Below are positions 15,928 to 25,140 of a stretch of DNA of 64,000 bases, piece after piece. How positions within the stretch are numbered: position 1 is the stretch's first letter; each line of letters begins with the position of its first letter. The stretch comes from Neisseria flavescens (lineage in GTDB: Bacteria > Pseudomonadota > Gammaproteobacteria > Burkholderiales > Neisseriaceae), in assembly GCF_005221285.1 (NCBI RefSeq), contig NZ_CP039886.1, positions 1,178,001 through 1,242,000 of the forward strand, read 5' to 3'. The position numbers were made by a program, and so were the translations under genes. The notes below the pieces were generated by a model, which had not been told where the DNA came from, ran no database searches, and was given only the letters and a program-made list of their open reading frames with translations.

Positions 15928-16410
15928 ATGCCGACTTATGCCATTATTGATTCACAAAGTGTCAAAACAGCTTCCGGCGCACATGATAAAGGTTTTGACG
16001 GAGGTAAAAAAATCAAAGGCCGTAAGCGACATATAGCTGTTGATACGTTGGGTAACCTATTGTCTGTTGTGGTTCATGCAGCCAATATTCATGACACAAA
16101 AGCAGGTATTTTTGTAGCAAAAAAAGCGTTTGAGACCTATCCGGGTTTAAAAGGTTTCTGTGCAGACGCAGGTTATCGGAATACATTTGAGCGCGAAGTA
16201 TCGGAGCAATTGGGTTTAACTGTTGAGATTTCAAAGAAAATTCAAGATATTTCTTGGCATATTCTGCCCAAACGTTGGATTGTAGAACGAACGCTTGCAT
16301 GGTTAGGTTGGTCTCAACGTTTGGCAAAAGATTTTGAGCAGATGAATTTATCTGCTGAAAATTTTGTCAAACTAGGGTATATTTCACAAATATTAAAATT
16401 TATCAAATAG
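15928..16410 (+). CDS. IS transposase OrfB (copy 1)
   Basis: 160 aa DDE catalytic part: YAIIDSQSVKTA (first Asp), FCADAGYRN (second Asp) and RWIVERTLAWLGWSQRL (Glu in the YREK-like segment). Upstream codons back to the A7 tract are open, so the active enzyme is probably the frameshifted OrfAB product. Confidence 0.88.
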   Translation: MPTYAIIDSQSVKTASGAHDKGFDGGKKIKGRKRHIAVDTLGNLLSVVVHAANIHDTKAGIFVAKKAFETYPGLKGFCADAGYRNTFEREVSEQLGLTVEISKKIQDISWHILPKRWIVERTLAWLGWSQRLAKDFEQMNLSAENFVKLGYISQILKFIK

Positions 16411-16451
16411 TTGTTTGTGAATACAGGTTCTTATTTCCCGGCTAATCGCAA

Positions 16452-16475
16452 AAGGGCGGCATCATTGCCGCCCTT
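16452..16475. terminator. Bidirectional terminator at the nhhA 3' side
   Basis: AAGGGCGGC atcatt GCCGCCCTT with short T runs on both strands. Placed to stop transcription from nhhA. Confidence 0.75.
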
Positions 16476-16523
16476 CCTTTCAGATTTTCCGCCTATCCCA
16501 AACAGCCGATAGGGAAAAACCCC

Positions 16524-19500
16524 TTACCATTGGTAACCGACAGATGTGGAGGCACCGAAATGACCGCGCGAATTGCCGGAAGCCGTGCCCTTGACAACCC
16601 AATTCCCAGTGTCAGAAATGCTCGAATAGCCGATGGCGTAACCGGCTTCGCCGCGATAAGTACCGCCGCCGATCGCCATCATACTCTTGCCGGGCAGATA
16701 CGCCTGAGCCAAACCTGCGGTTGCAATCGCTTGGGCGATACCCGCGCGCGCGTTGCCGTCCACATTGTCGATGCGGTTGTTCAAGTTTTGCAGCGAACCT
16801 TTAAGCTGTGCAACGTTGGCAACGTCACCGTCTTTAACGCCCGGGGCGACATTGGTGATGCGGACGGGTTTGTTGGCATCCTTGCTGCCGACCTTCAACG
16901 CACCCTCATTATCCACGCTCAAAGTGGGCGCATCCGCCCCGGATCCGAGCGAAACGCTGGAAAACTGCGGGGTCATTGAAGTAGCGATGCCGATATTTTT
17001 ACCGTTGCGGGTAATCTCGATGTTGTTGCCGGCATCAATGTTGACGGTTTCATCCATCTTTACCTTGCTCGGCGAAACATTGCCGCTGATGACTTTTCCG
17101 GAAGAACCGGCGACCACCTTAGCGTCCAAATACCAACCGCTGTTTTGCAGCTGATCGACGTTTACGGCATCGCCCGGCGCAGTACCACGCCCCAAATTGG
17201 AAATGACCGTGCCGCCCATACCCTTATCCAAACCCTTCTCTTTCAGATATTGCGCCTTCGCCTCGTCCTGCGCTGCTTTTACAGCGGCATCGGAGGCGGC
17301 ATCAATGACATCTTTCGGCTGATTTTTCAGCAGGTTTTCGATTTTGAGCTTCGCTGCTTCGGTGGCGGCGGCCTGTTTGCCGGCAAGTTCGCCCATTTGT
17401 ACCGTTGTCAGACCTTTTTCGACCTGATTGGCAGATTTATACTTGCCGCCCTTTTCAGGATCTATTGCCGCCACATTACCCGTTACAACCTTTTCCACCT
17501 CTTCGTCGGAAAGCGCAGTCGCCGGATTTTTCAACGTGCCGTCCTCATTAACCTGATCGGCGGGATACCATTTATCGCCGACTTTTTTCACTGCGTTACC
17601 TTCCGCATCGCGGGAAACGTTTTCAATCTGACCGATGGGCAGTTCGACATCGAATTTCACATAAGTATTGGTGATTTTCCTGCCATCTTTATTGATTTCA
17701 TCCACAGTCGCCGCCTTGACCTTGGTGTTTTTACCGTTGGCGAAGCGGAGGTTATCGTCCGGATTGACTTTTTCAAGATTACTGTCGGACAAGGCTTTGT
17801 CCTTGTCTGCGAATGCGGCTTTTGCCTTTTCCCCGTCTGCCAAACCCACGTTCCATCCCGAATCGTTGATTGCATTGGCGACCGTGTTGCCGGTGACAAA
17901 ACCCGAGCCGCTATTGTCCGCCGCTTTAATATCATTAGCGGAAATTTCCGTATTCATCTTCGGTTTCCCGTTTTCATCGCGCTCATAGTATTTGCCGTCA
18001 ACAATGACCGCATCAACTTTCGAGCCGTCGGTTTTGGTTATCTCGACTTTGTTGGTAACCTTGCCTCCTTTGGCAGACACGGTAATCACGCGCGTGCCGT
18101 CGGCGGCGGTGCTTCCGCGCACCTCGATACCGTTGCCGCCTTGGAAGTCCACTTTGTTCGCGTTCTTCACAACATCGGTATAACCGTTGCCGTCTTTGGT
18201 CGATACCACCCAGCCCATATTTTGCAAATCGCCTACGGTTGCGGCGGCGTTTTTCTTGACCGGCGCCTTGTCCGTACCTGCCAAGTCGATCAATTTTTCC
18301 GTTTTCGACTCTGCCGGCGTACCGTCCGCCTTTTTATCGCCATCCGGTTTGGTGATGACTTTGCTTGTATTCAACACCGATGCCACGCCGACAAGTTGGG
18401 TCGGTTTGCCGTCTGAAGAAGAGATATTCAACGCGGTCGTCAGTTTATCTGCCTCATCGTTGTTAGAGGCATTTTTTGCTTTCTCTGTTGTGAAGTTAAC
18501 CGGTTTTTTGCCGCCTTCATCTTTCCCGATTTTCACAGTTGCAAACTCAACATCGTCTTTAATTGCATAAGTTACTTTACCGCCCTCGTCCTGTTTCACG
18601 GTCAGATTTTTACCCGCAACCATTTCAACGGTTTTACCCGGGTTGATGAGTTCCCCCTTGTTCTTCAGTGCATCAGCAGTCAGATTGTCGTCGGCGGCAG
18701 TGGCGGAAGTTTTCAGCGTAAAGCCCGACTTGTTAATGGCTTCTACCACATCACCGGTTTTTGCCACTTTATCCTTTGCTCCAGGGTCGGTGCTTGCCTG
18801 CCCGTTTGTGCCGACAACAACCTTGCCTCCCTCCGTCGTCGTAATGCTGCCTACGTCGTTTTTGGCAGTAATGGTAACGACTGTGCGTTTGCCACCGTCT
18901 TTTGCTTCAACGGTAACATCCGTCGTCGCCGTATTGCCGCTAACGAACTCCACGGTGTCGTAAGTACGGACGAAATCGACGTCTTCGGTATTGCCGCCCG
19001 CAGTAGTAGCACCCCTGATATTCCAACCCGCACTCAACACATCTTTCACGCTTGCTGCAAGGTTATGATTTGCAACAGCCACACCATTTTCAGCCTTTGT
19101 CGTTGTCCCCGTGATAGTGTCGGTTAAAGTTGAACCAATCCCTCGTAATTGAATATCAGCAGCACCTTTCGCCAACTTCAATCCGCCATTTTCATTCGTA
19201 ATATCAACTGCATTCGCACCCGAACCAATCGACAACTTATCACTAAAGGTCGCGGTTTTTGCTTCAAGGTTTTTCGCCAAGTCAAAGGTAATTTCTTTAC
19301 CACTACGTTTAACTTTCAGATTTTTACCCGCTTTAAAGGTCAAAGTATCGCCGGCTTTAAGAGCATCATCTGAACCGTCATCTGTAGGATTATCTTCATC
19401 AAGTGCGGTAGTTAAATTCTCTGTTTTCACAAAAGTCGCCGCACTGTTAATTGCGGTTGCAACATCAATCACCGTGGCGACTTTTTTCTTGTCAGTTTCA

Positions 19501-22500
19501 GTCGCTTTTGTAAGGTCTGTCACACCATTTACAGTAACCTTACCGCGATTAGCTTTAGTTTCAGTAGTTGCATTTTCAGCAGGAACTGAAGTATCCACTG
19601 TATTAAACTCGCCTTTAGTTACTGCAGTGCCACTGTCACTAACAGTTAAAACATTATTAGTGTTTTTATCCACTTTTAGCTTAATAGTATCGCTATCTTT
19701 TTCAAGACCGCTATTCGCTTTGGTTTCAGCCACACTAACGGTAATCGTATGTTTACCGTCTTTAGAGCTGGAACTAACCGTTGCAGCACCGGCTCCGGTA
19801 AAGAGAACTTCATCCGCCTGTTTGACTTGATAGCTTTTCTCGTTATTTCCGTTTTTGGTTGATACTACCCAACCCAATTTACGCAAATCGCCTACGGTCG
19901 CCGCCGTACCGTCAGCCACCAACAACTGTTTATTCGCACCTGTTTTTTCATTCAGATTTAATAAACCGTTATAAGCACTATTAGCATCAAACTGTCTGTT
20001 TAAATCGGCTGCAGAATTAGCTGTAGCATCGAAATTAGCATTTGTACCACCATAAGCATTCAAACCGCTTGCAACATTAGTAATCGCTTTATTACCCGCT
20101 TTAATGCCATCTTTGGTTACGCTGATGGTGTTTACATCATTCGTACCTGTTGCACCCGCACCAGCCGCTGGCGTGATGGTTAAGCCGTCATTGGTAATCT
20201 TAGTAGTTGCACCGTTTGTTGCACCATCTGACGCTTTATTCAACGTAATATCTTTCAAGCCAGTTAAGCTATCTTTCAGTGAATAAGTAAAGTTCGCACC
20301 ATCTTGTTTCACTTTCAAGTTATCGCCTGCTTTAAAGGTTACCTTGTCGCCCGCTTTGACTTCTTTTTCCTCTGCAGCTCCATCAAGCGTACCGTTATCG
20401 CCCGCAGCAGCCGTTGCAGTCCAGCTTAGTTTATTTAACGCTTCAACTAAACCACCTGCATTAACAAGTTTATTTTTGTTATCTTCTGTAAGATCAGCCA
20501 CTTTACCTTTCGGTTTATTAGTGTCAGCACCATTATTCACAGTAAGCGTGACTGTATCTGCAACGATTTTTTTGTTGTCATCACTAAGCTTCAAGCCATC
20601 GCCAACATTTGCGTTGTACTTAACAGTGATACTGCCATCAGTATTATTTTTAGTCACTTCAGCAGTTGTACCGCTACCATTATCAAAGGTTACATTTGTG
20701 CCTGATGCGACAGTTGCGAAGTCGCCACCTTGACCATTAGCACCTGTTGTTTTAACTCTCCAACCAGCCTTGTTCACTGCATCAATCACAGTGTTTGCAG
20801 TCACTAAGCCTTTGCCTTCATCTGCATTATCAGCCTCATTGGCATTTGTACCACCTGCCTCTTTATTACCTTTACCAGTAACTAGCTTACCGTCTTTTTC
20901 AGCAATAACAGAAGTCTTCGCACCGATTTTAACGTCAGCACCTTTGCCATTGTCTTTTCGGGTTACAGTTACCGTCGTTGTACCTTTGTTATCATCAGTA
21001 AAGTTTACTGTGTCATACGTTGCTACATAATCAACATTATTACCATTACCTTGAATATTCCAACCACTGTTTAATACATCGCCAACAGTTGCTGCACGAT
21101 TACGATGCGTATTTTCAACCTCTTTATCTAGATGCGTTGTATTCCCACCTACACGATGGTCATCTAAAGTCGAAGCGATATTATTTAAATGAACTTTAGT
21201 ATCAGTTGTACCTCCCGCTACAGACGTTCCTTTTTCTTTTGCAAAAGTTAAACCATCAGCTGTACTGGTAACATCAACTTTATTCGCATCTTTACCAATA
21301 GACAACTTATCGCTAACGGTTGCAGTTTTAACATTAAGGTCGTTCGCAAGGGCAAAAGTAATATTTTTACCATCACGTTTAACTTTTAAGTTTTTACCCG
21401 CTTTTAAGGTTAAGGTGTTGCCTGCTTTGAGGGCGTCATCTTGACCATTATCTACTGCATCAGTATCACTAATTTCATCGTTCGTGTCTTCCGCTTTCAC
21501 GAAAGTTGCCGCGTCGTTAATTGCCTTAGCTACATCGCCAACAGTTGCCGCTTTCTTCTTATCGTCCTCGCTTGGTTGCCCGCCATTCGCAGTAGTATCA
21601 GAAGCCTTAACAACTACTTTACCGCGGTTGTTGTTAGCACCTTGACCTGCAGCAGTTACAGCGGTATCTACATCAGCAAAACCACCTTTAGTAACTTCAA
21701 CGGTACCGTCGGTATTAACTTTTAATAAGTTATCATCGCCTGTTTTTGTATTTAGCTTGATTGTGCCATCAGCATCCTTTTTAAGACCACTATCAACCTT
21801 TGTTTCTGCTACATCTACGGTTACTACGTGCTTATTGCCTTCAGTTTTCGCAGACACGGTTGCAGAGCCTGTTCCAACAAACTCAACTTCATTGGCGTTC
21901 TTAACCGCTGCGTGGAATGCTTTATCCTTATCAACACCACCATTATTCTCTTTCGTGGTTTTATCAGATGAAAGCACCCAGCCCAAGCCCGCTAAATCGC
22001 CTACAGTGGCAGCTTTGTTTTTCAAACCATTATCTGTTGTTGTAGCACCACCTACTGTAGGTGTTGTAACACTACTTAAATCAACTAACTGGTTCTTAGC
22101 ATCATTACCATTAGTGTATTTAGATAAACCACTCTTAACATTGGTAATTTCTTTATTACCCGCTTTAATGCCATCTTTGGTTACGCTGATTTTGTCTTCA
22201 TCTTTAACGGTCGTACCCGCACCCACTGCTGGCGTGATGGTTAAGCCGTCTTTGTTGATTACAGTAGTTCCGCCATTTGCAGTATTACCTAAAGTAATGC
22301 TCGTTAAGCCTGTTAAAGCATCTTTCAGTGAATAAGTAAAGTCTTTTCCAGACTGTTTCACTTTTAAGTTGTTACCAGCATTAAAGGTTACTTTATCGCC
22401 TGCTTTTACAGTCTCTTCGGTTGCTGTATTTTCAAGCTCGCCACCGTCTTCTTGACCGGCGGTGATTTTCCAAGAGCCGCCTTTGCTTGTGCTTGGGGCG

Positions 22501-23276
22501 GCTTTGATGGTAACGGTGTGTTTTGTTCCCGCGCTTGTCGTGGTTACTTCAACGCCTTCGCCTTTGAACTCGACTTCGTCGCCGCTTTTGACGGTCGAGG
22601 TCGTGTTAGTGCCGGCTGTGGCAGTACCGTTGGTGGTTTTAAGCTGCCAGCCTAAGCCGTTTAATGTGGTTGCCAAATTGCCGGAGTTGACGAGTTTTTT
22701 GTCGTCGTTAGTAGGGGTGCTTACTTTGCCGTTGGTAACGGTAAGGTTAACGGTATCGGCAACGAGTTTGTCGGTGGCATCGTCAATCTTCAAGCCGTCG
22801 CCTGCTTTTACTTTGAATTTGGCGGAACGCCCTTCTTGGTCGATTTCAATCCCGCCGTTTTCGCGGAGGTAGAGGTAGCTGCTTTTCTTCTCAGGGGCAG
22901 CATTCGATCCTTGAGACTTCTCTACCGAAATGGTACGTTGCCCTTTCTCATCATCAGTACCATTTTTTAACTTTTCATCTTTTAGCCCCCCATTTTTATC
23001 AACAACAGCCAATCCAAACTTATAAGTCTCTTCAGAAGAGCTATCTTCTGTTTGAAAGTCATCATTAAAAGTCGGATTGTTAGGGTCAAACTCTGTAGGT
23101 ACCTCACCAGGCTCCGATCCAGTCGTACTCGCCTGAACCGTTGCGGACAACAGGGTTGCCAATACAGCGGTTGCCACGGTTGCGGAGGCGCGTTTGGTGT
23201 GGTTGCGTGTGAGCTCGGATACGACGACCCAGGCGTTGAGGGCGCTATTCCAAATGATGCGGTATATTTTGTTCAT
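16524..23276 (-). CDS. nhhA: Giant trimeric autotransporter adhesin, NhhA/Hsf family
   Basis: 2250 aa. The first 50 residues are the extended signal peptide (ESPR) of trimeric autotransporters, MNKIYRIIWNSALNAWVVVS onward, ending TVQAS. The last 70 residues form the YadA-type anchor (IAQAIATAGLAQAYLPGKSM to SVGYQW). Both ends, and the VNVDQLQNSGW to GNNIEITRNGKN segment, match meningococcal NhhA, but NhhA is normally near 590 aa. The extra length is a passenger built of Hsf/Hia-like modules, with two tandem blocks of about 685 aa (residues about 160-890 and 891-1530). NhhA binds epithelial cells and matrix. The middle (roughly 18.9-22.4 kb) is AT-rich against GC-rich ends, suggesting imported DNA. 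The frame is fully intact. Confidence 0.93.
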   Translation of the reverse strand: MNKIYRIIWNSALNAWVVVSELTRNHTKRASATVATAVLATLLSATVQASTTGSEPGEVPTEFDPNNPTFNDDFQTEDSSSEETYKFGLAVVDKNGGLKDEKLKNGTDDEKGQRTISVEKSQGSNAAPEKKSSYLYLRENGGIEIDQEGRSAKFKVKAGDGLKIDDATDKLVADTVNLTVTNGKVSTPTNDDKKLVNSGNLATTLNGLGWQLKTTNGTATAGTNTTSTVKSGDEVEFKGEGVEVTTTSAGTKHTVTIKAAPSTSKGGSWKITAGQEDGGELENTATEETVKAGDKVTFNAGNNLKVKQSGKDFTYSLKDALTGLTSITLGNTANGGTTVINKDGLTITPAVGAGTTVKDEDKISVTKDGIKAGNKEITNVKSGLSKYTNGNDAKNQLVDLSSVTTPTVGGATTTDNGLKNKAATVGDLAGLGWVLSSDKTTKENNGGVDKDKAFHAAVKNANEVEFVGTGSATVSAKTEGNKHVVTVDVAETKVDSGLKKDADGTIKLNTKTGDDNLLKVNTDGTVEVTKGGFADVDTAVTAAGQGANNNRGKVVVKASDTTANGGQPSEDDKKKAATVGDVAKAINDAATFVKAEDTNDEISDTDAVDNGQDDALKAGNTLTLKAGKNLKVKRDGKNITFALANDLNVKTATVSDKLSIGKDANKVDVTSTADGLTFAKEKGTSVAGGTTDTKVHLNNIASTLDDHRVGGNTTHLDKEVENTHRNRAATVGDVLNSGWNIQGNGNNVDYVATYDTVNFTDDNKGTTTVTVTRKDNGKGADVKIGAKTSVIAEKDGKLVTGKGNKEAGGTNANEADNADEGKGLVTANTVIDAVNKAGWRVKTTGANGQGGDFATVASGTNVTFDNGSGTTAEVTKNNTDGSITVKYNANVGDGLKLSDDNKKIVADTVTLTVNNGADTNKPKGKVADLTEDNKNKLVNAGGLVEALNKLSWTATAAAGDNGTLDGAAEEKEVKAGDKVTFKAGDNLKVKQDGANFTYSLKDSLTGLKDITLNKASDGATNGATTKITNDGLTITPAAGAGATGTNDVNTISVTKDGIKAGNKAITNVASGLNAYGGTNANFDATANSAADLNRQFDANSAYNGLLNLNEKTGANKQLLVADGTAATVGDLRKLGWVVSTKNGNNEKSYQVKQADEVLFTGAGAATVSSSSKDGKHTITVSVAETKANSGLEKDSDTIKLKVDKNTNNVLTVSDSGTAVTKGEFNTVDTSVPAENATTETKANRGKVTVNGVTDLTKATETDKKKVATVIDVATAINSAATFVKTENLTTALDEDNPTDDGSDDALKAGDTLTFKAGKNLKVKRSGKEITFDLAKNLEAKTATFSDKLSIGSGANAVDITNENGGLKLAKGAADIQLRGIGSTLTDTITGTTTKAENGVAVANHNLAASVKDVLSAGWNIRGATTAGGNTEDVDFVRTYDTVEFVSGNTATTDVTVEAKDGGKRTVVTITAKNDVGSITTTEGGKVVVGTNGQASTDPGAKDKVAKTGDVVEAINKSGFTLKTSATAADDNLTADALKNKGELINPGKTVEMVAGKNLTVKQDEGGKVTYAIKDDVEFATVKIGKDEGGKKPVNFTTEKAKNASNNDEADKLTTALNISSSDGKPTQLVGVASVLNTSKVITKPDGDKKADGTPAESKTEKLIDLAGTDKAPVKKNAAATVGDLQNMGWVVSTKDGNGYTDVVKNANKVDFQGGNGIEVRGSTAADGTRVITVSAKGGKVTNKVEITKTDGSKVDAVIVDGKYYERDENGKPKMNTEISANDIKAADNSGSGFVTGNTVANAINDSGWNVGLADGEKAKAAFADKDKALSDSNLEKVNPDDNLRFANGKNTKVKAATVDEINKDGRKITNTYVKFDVELPIGQIENVSRDAEGNAVKKVGDKWYPADQVNEDGTLKNPATALSDEEVEKVVTGNVAAIDPEKGGKYKSANQVEKGLTTVQMGELAGKQAAATEAAKLKIENLLKNQPKDVIDAASDAAVKAAQDEAKAQYLKEKGLDKGMGGTVISNLGRGTAPGDAVNVDQLQNSGWYLDAKVVAGSSGKVISGNVSPSKVKMDETVNIDAGNNIEITRNGKNIGIATSMTPQFSSVSLGSGADAPTLSVDNEGALKVGSKDANKPVRITNVAPGVKDGDVANVAQLKGSLQNLNNRIDNVDGNARAGIAQAIATAGLAQAYLPGKSMMAIGGGTYRGEAGYAIGYSSISDTGNWVVKGTASGNSRGHFGASTSVGYQW
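18687..22799 (-). repeat. Two tandem ~2-kb repeats in the adhesin passenger
   Basis: Segments recur about 682-690 residues apart. KAGDKVTF-AG-NLKVKQ at residue 291 recurs at 973. DDALKAG-TLT-KAGKNLKVKR at 613 recurs at 1303. ISVTKDGIKAGNK at 363 recurs at 1051. The copies have diverged, so the duplication is not recent. Confidence 0.8.
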
Positions 23277-23398
23277 TTTGTTTTCTCTTTCGGTTTGTTT
23301 GAATGGTTAAATCGGGGTTTGGGCGGATGGTGCGGTATCCGCCCGGTTTTTTGGGGGTTCGGTTTTTCCGATGGATTCCTGTTGCGTTGTGTTTCTGG

Positions 23399-23418
23399 AT
23401 TCCCGCTTTTGCGGGAAT
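23399..23418. repeat. dRS3 element
   Basis: ATTCCCGC TTTT GCGGGAAT, the 20-base neisserial dRS3 repeat (ATTCCC-N8-GGGAAT), often a recombination or phage-insertion site. It lies in the presumed leader of the adhesin mRNA. Confidence 0.85.
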
Positions 23419-23482
23419 GACGCGGTTGGGCGCGTATGACGTGGGCTTTAAGGGGCTTCGCTTGGAATATATCATTTTTTGC

Positions 23483-23493
23483 GGGGGGGGGGG
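23483..23493 (-). promoter_or_regulatory. C11 tract before the adhesin, likely phase-variable promoter
   Basis: On the minus strand eleven C, then GCAAAAAATGA, then TATATT. The tract ends 11 bases before the -10 box, so it covers the place of a -35 box, as the poly-C of the meningococcal opc promoter does. Tract length would then set promoter strength. No other promoter is visible before nhhA. Confidence 0.55.
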
Positions 23494-23545
23494 ATTTTAC
23501 ATTATTGGATGGGTTTGAGGGAGAGGTTATTGTGGGGGACTGTTA

Positions 23546-23565
23546 GAACCTGTATTCACAAACAA
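23546..23565 (-). mobile_element. Solo end of the IS1301-like element
   Basis: GAACCTGTATTCACAAACAA equals the inward-read right end of the IS for 20 bases, then the match stops. The base triplet before it is TTA, as at the IS copies. Confidence 0.7.
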
Positions 23566-23631
23566 AATGTGAGTGAGCCGACAAAACAAAATGGCTGTCC
23601 AAACAAATGGAGTAGCCCTTTGATTTTGAAA

Positions 23632-23934
23632 TCAAGGTCGTGAAGGATGCGGATTTAAGCGGACAGGCGGCAAATTAGGTTTACCGTATTGGGAAACGGC
23701 TTGCCTGCCTGAAGCCGCTTTTCCTGATTGCATGACGCCGCTATCGTTGCGTATTGGATGTGCGGCATACTCGTCTTGATTTAATTGTGAAACTTCTTCA
23801 TTGATTCCATGCTCTGCCACAAGTTCATACTCATTATTATATGCCTTACTCTTGCCAAGCCGAACTTCCCCTCCCGCCATAGCGGATACGGAAAACGCGG
23901 ACAACATGATGATTATGCTGATTTTTATATGTAT
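23632..23934 (-). CDS. Small exported protein with altered start codon
   Basis: About 100 aa. A perfect Sec signal peptide is read if codon ATA at 23934 counts as start: (M)HIKISIIIMLSAFSVSAMA, cut before GGEVRLGKSKAY. AGGAG lies 6 bases before that ATA, whereas the first real ATG (23907) is inside the hydrophobic core and has no ribosome-binding site. So the start was probably ATG and is now ATA, which initiates very poorly. The mature part (ELVAEHGINEEVSQLNQDEY and a Pro-rich end) matches nothing I know. It is upstream of, and on the same strand as, the giant adhesin. Confidence 0.55.
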   Translation of the reverse strand: MHIKISIIIMLSAFSVSAMAGGEVRLGKSKAYNNEYELVAEHGINEEVSQLNQDEYAAHPIRNDSGVMQSGKAASGRQAVSQYGKPNLPPVRLNPHPSRP

Positions 23935-24148
23935 AATATTCTCCTTTTCTCAAAATATTGCTTCTTTATCATTTATTTAATTTATGCCACAAAAGCAAGT
24001 TCCAAAGAAACCAGTTTCTTTGGTCGTTTGAAGAATCTATTTAAGCACAAAACCTGCATCAACATATCCGTTATTAGAAGTTTATTTTCCATATAAACAT
24101 AAACAAGGCCGTCTGAAAAAATCCTAAAAACCGAGTACAATCCGCCGC

Positions 24149-25072
24149 ATGAAAAAACGTACCAATCCCCTCCCCCTTTTAGACGGTGTCAAACCCAGCT
24201 ACTTGGTTTTGCCGCATGAAAAGCAGTTTTACGGCTTACCGCTGCTGCATTTTTTATGCGCTCATTTTCCCTTTGTCGGCGAAGAAAACTGGCGGCGGCG
24301 GCTGAACAGCGGTTTTGTGGTGGGCGCGGATGGCATGCCGTTTGATGAGAATACCTTGTTCGAACCCGGCAAGACGATGTTTTATTACCGTGAAACCAGC
24401 CGTGAGAGCGAGCCGCGTATTCCGTTTAAAGAAAAGATTTTGCATATTGATGAGCATTTGATTGTGGTGGACAAACCGCATTTTCTACCCGTCATCCCCA
24501 GCGGCAGGTTTTTGCGGGAAACCCTGCTCACGCGCCTGCGTTTGCGGCCTGAATTGCAGCATTTGAATGTTGAAGACATTACGCCGATTCATCGCTTGGA
24601 CAAGGATACGGCAGGCGTTATGCTGCTTTCGCTCAACCCTGCTACGCGTCGCGATTATCAGACCATGTTCCAAGAAAAAACCGTCCAAAAAACCTATGAA
24701 GCGGTGGCGCCGACGCGGACGGATTTGAACTATCCGCTGGATATTTCGTCACGAATGGAACGCGGCGAAAAATTCTTTCTCACGCGTGAAACAGAAGGCG
24801 AACCCAACGCCCACACAACCATCGAACTTATCGAAAACCGCGGTGCATTCAGCCTCTACCGCCTCACGCCGCATACCGGAAAGAAACACCAGCTCCGCGT
24901 GCATATGATGAGTTTGAATATGCCGCTGATGAACGATGCGCTTTACCCTACTCCATTGGCTGCCGGTGATGAAGACTATGATAAACCTTTAAAACTTCTG
25001 GCCAAAAGAATAGAGTTTACTGATCCTGTCAGCGGAGAAATCCGCGTATTTGAAAGCGGTTTTGCGCTTTAA
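24149..25072 (+). CDS. RluA-family pseudouridine synthase
   Basis: 307 aa. The catalytic motif HRLDKDTAGVMLL, with the key Asp, is near residue 150, followed by KTYEAVAP and HTGKKHQLRVHM, all RluA-family marks. An N-terminal S4-like part (NWRRRLNSGFVVGADG) precedes LIVVDKPHFLPVIPSG. It converts uridine to pseudouridine in rRNA or tRNA; the family contains enzymes for both and I cannot tell which target. Transcribed alone, followed by a DUS terminator. Confidence 0.88.
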   Translation: MKKRTNPLPLLDGVKPSYLVLPHEKQFYGLPLLHFLCAHFPFVGEENWRRRLNSGFVVGADGMPFDENTLFEPGKTMFYYRETSRESEPRIPFKEKILHIDEHLIVVDKPHFLPVIPSGRFLRETLLTRLRLRPELQHLNVEDITPIHRLDKDTAGVMLLSLNPATRRDYQTMFQEKTVQKTYEAVAPTRTDLNYPLDISSRMERGEKFFLTRETEGEPNAHTTIELIENRGAFSLYRLTPHTGKKHQLRVHMMSLNMPLMNDALYPTPLAAGDEDYDKPLKLLAKRIEFTDPVSGEIRVFESGFAL

Positions 25073-25087
25073 GTTATCTAATCCAAT

Positions 25088-25123
25088 AAAAAGGCCGTCT
25101 GAAATTGTTCAGACGGCCTTTTT
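25088..25123. terminator. DUS-pair terminator between convergent genes
   Basis: AAAAAGGCCGTCTGAA attg TTCAGACGGCCTTTTT; serves the pseudouridine synthase gene and adhP from both sides. Confidence 0.9.
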
Positions 25124-25140
25124 GTCACCAAATTATTTGA

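Larger units (their letters stand above)
15613..16430 (+). mobile_element. IS5-family element, IS1301-like, copy 1
   Basis: 818 bp. Terminal inverted repeats GAACC(C/T)GTATTCACAAA and TTTGTGAATACAGGTTC (one mismatch on the left). Flanked by TTA on both sides. Two overlapping reading frames encode a DDE transposase of the IS427 group. Nearly identical copies lie at 39873 and 46216. I recall IS1301 of meningococci as slightly longer, so the exact name is uncertain. Confidence 0.9.
23277..23631. other. Intergenic region upstream of the giant adhesin
   Basis: No gene seen. It holds a dRS3 element (23399-23418), an 11-base G tract (23483-23493) and a 20-base IS end remnant (23546-23565), listed separately. 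The untranslated leader of the adhesin mRNA would be nearly 190 bases if transcription starts at the TATATT described with the tract. Confidence 0.7.

Noticed and set aside
17145..18416. Long plus-strand open frame (423 codons) opposite the adhesin gene
   Set aside because: It lies entirely within the adhesin coding strand in antisense, has no start signal, and its composition follows from the repeated adhesin codons.
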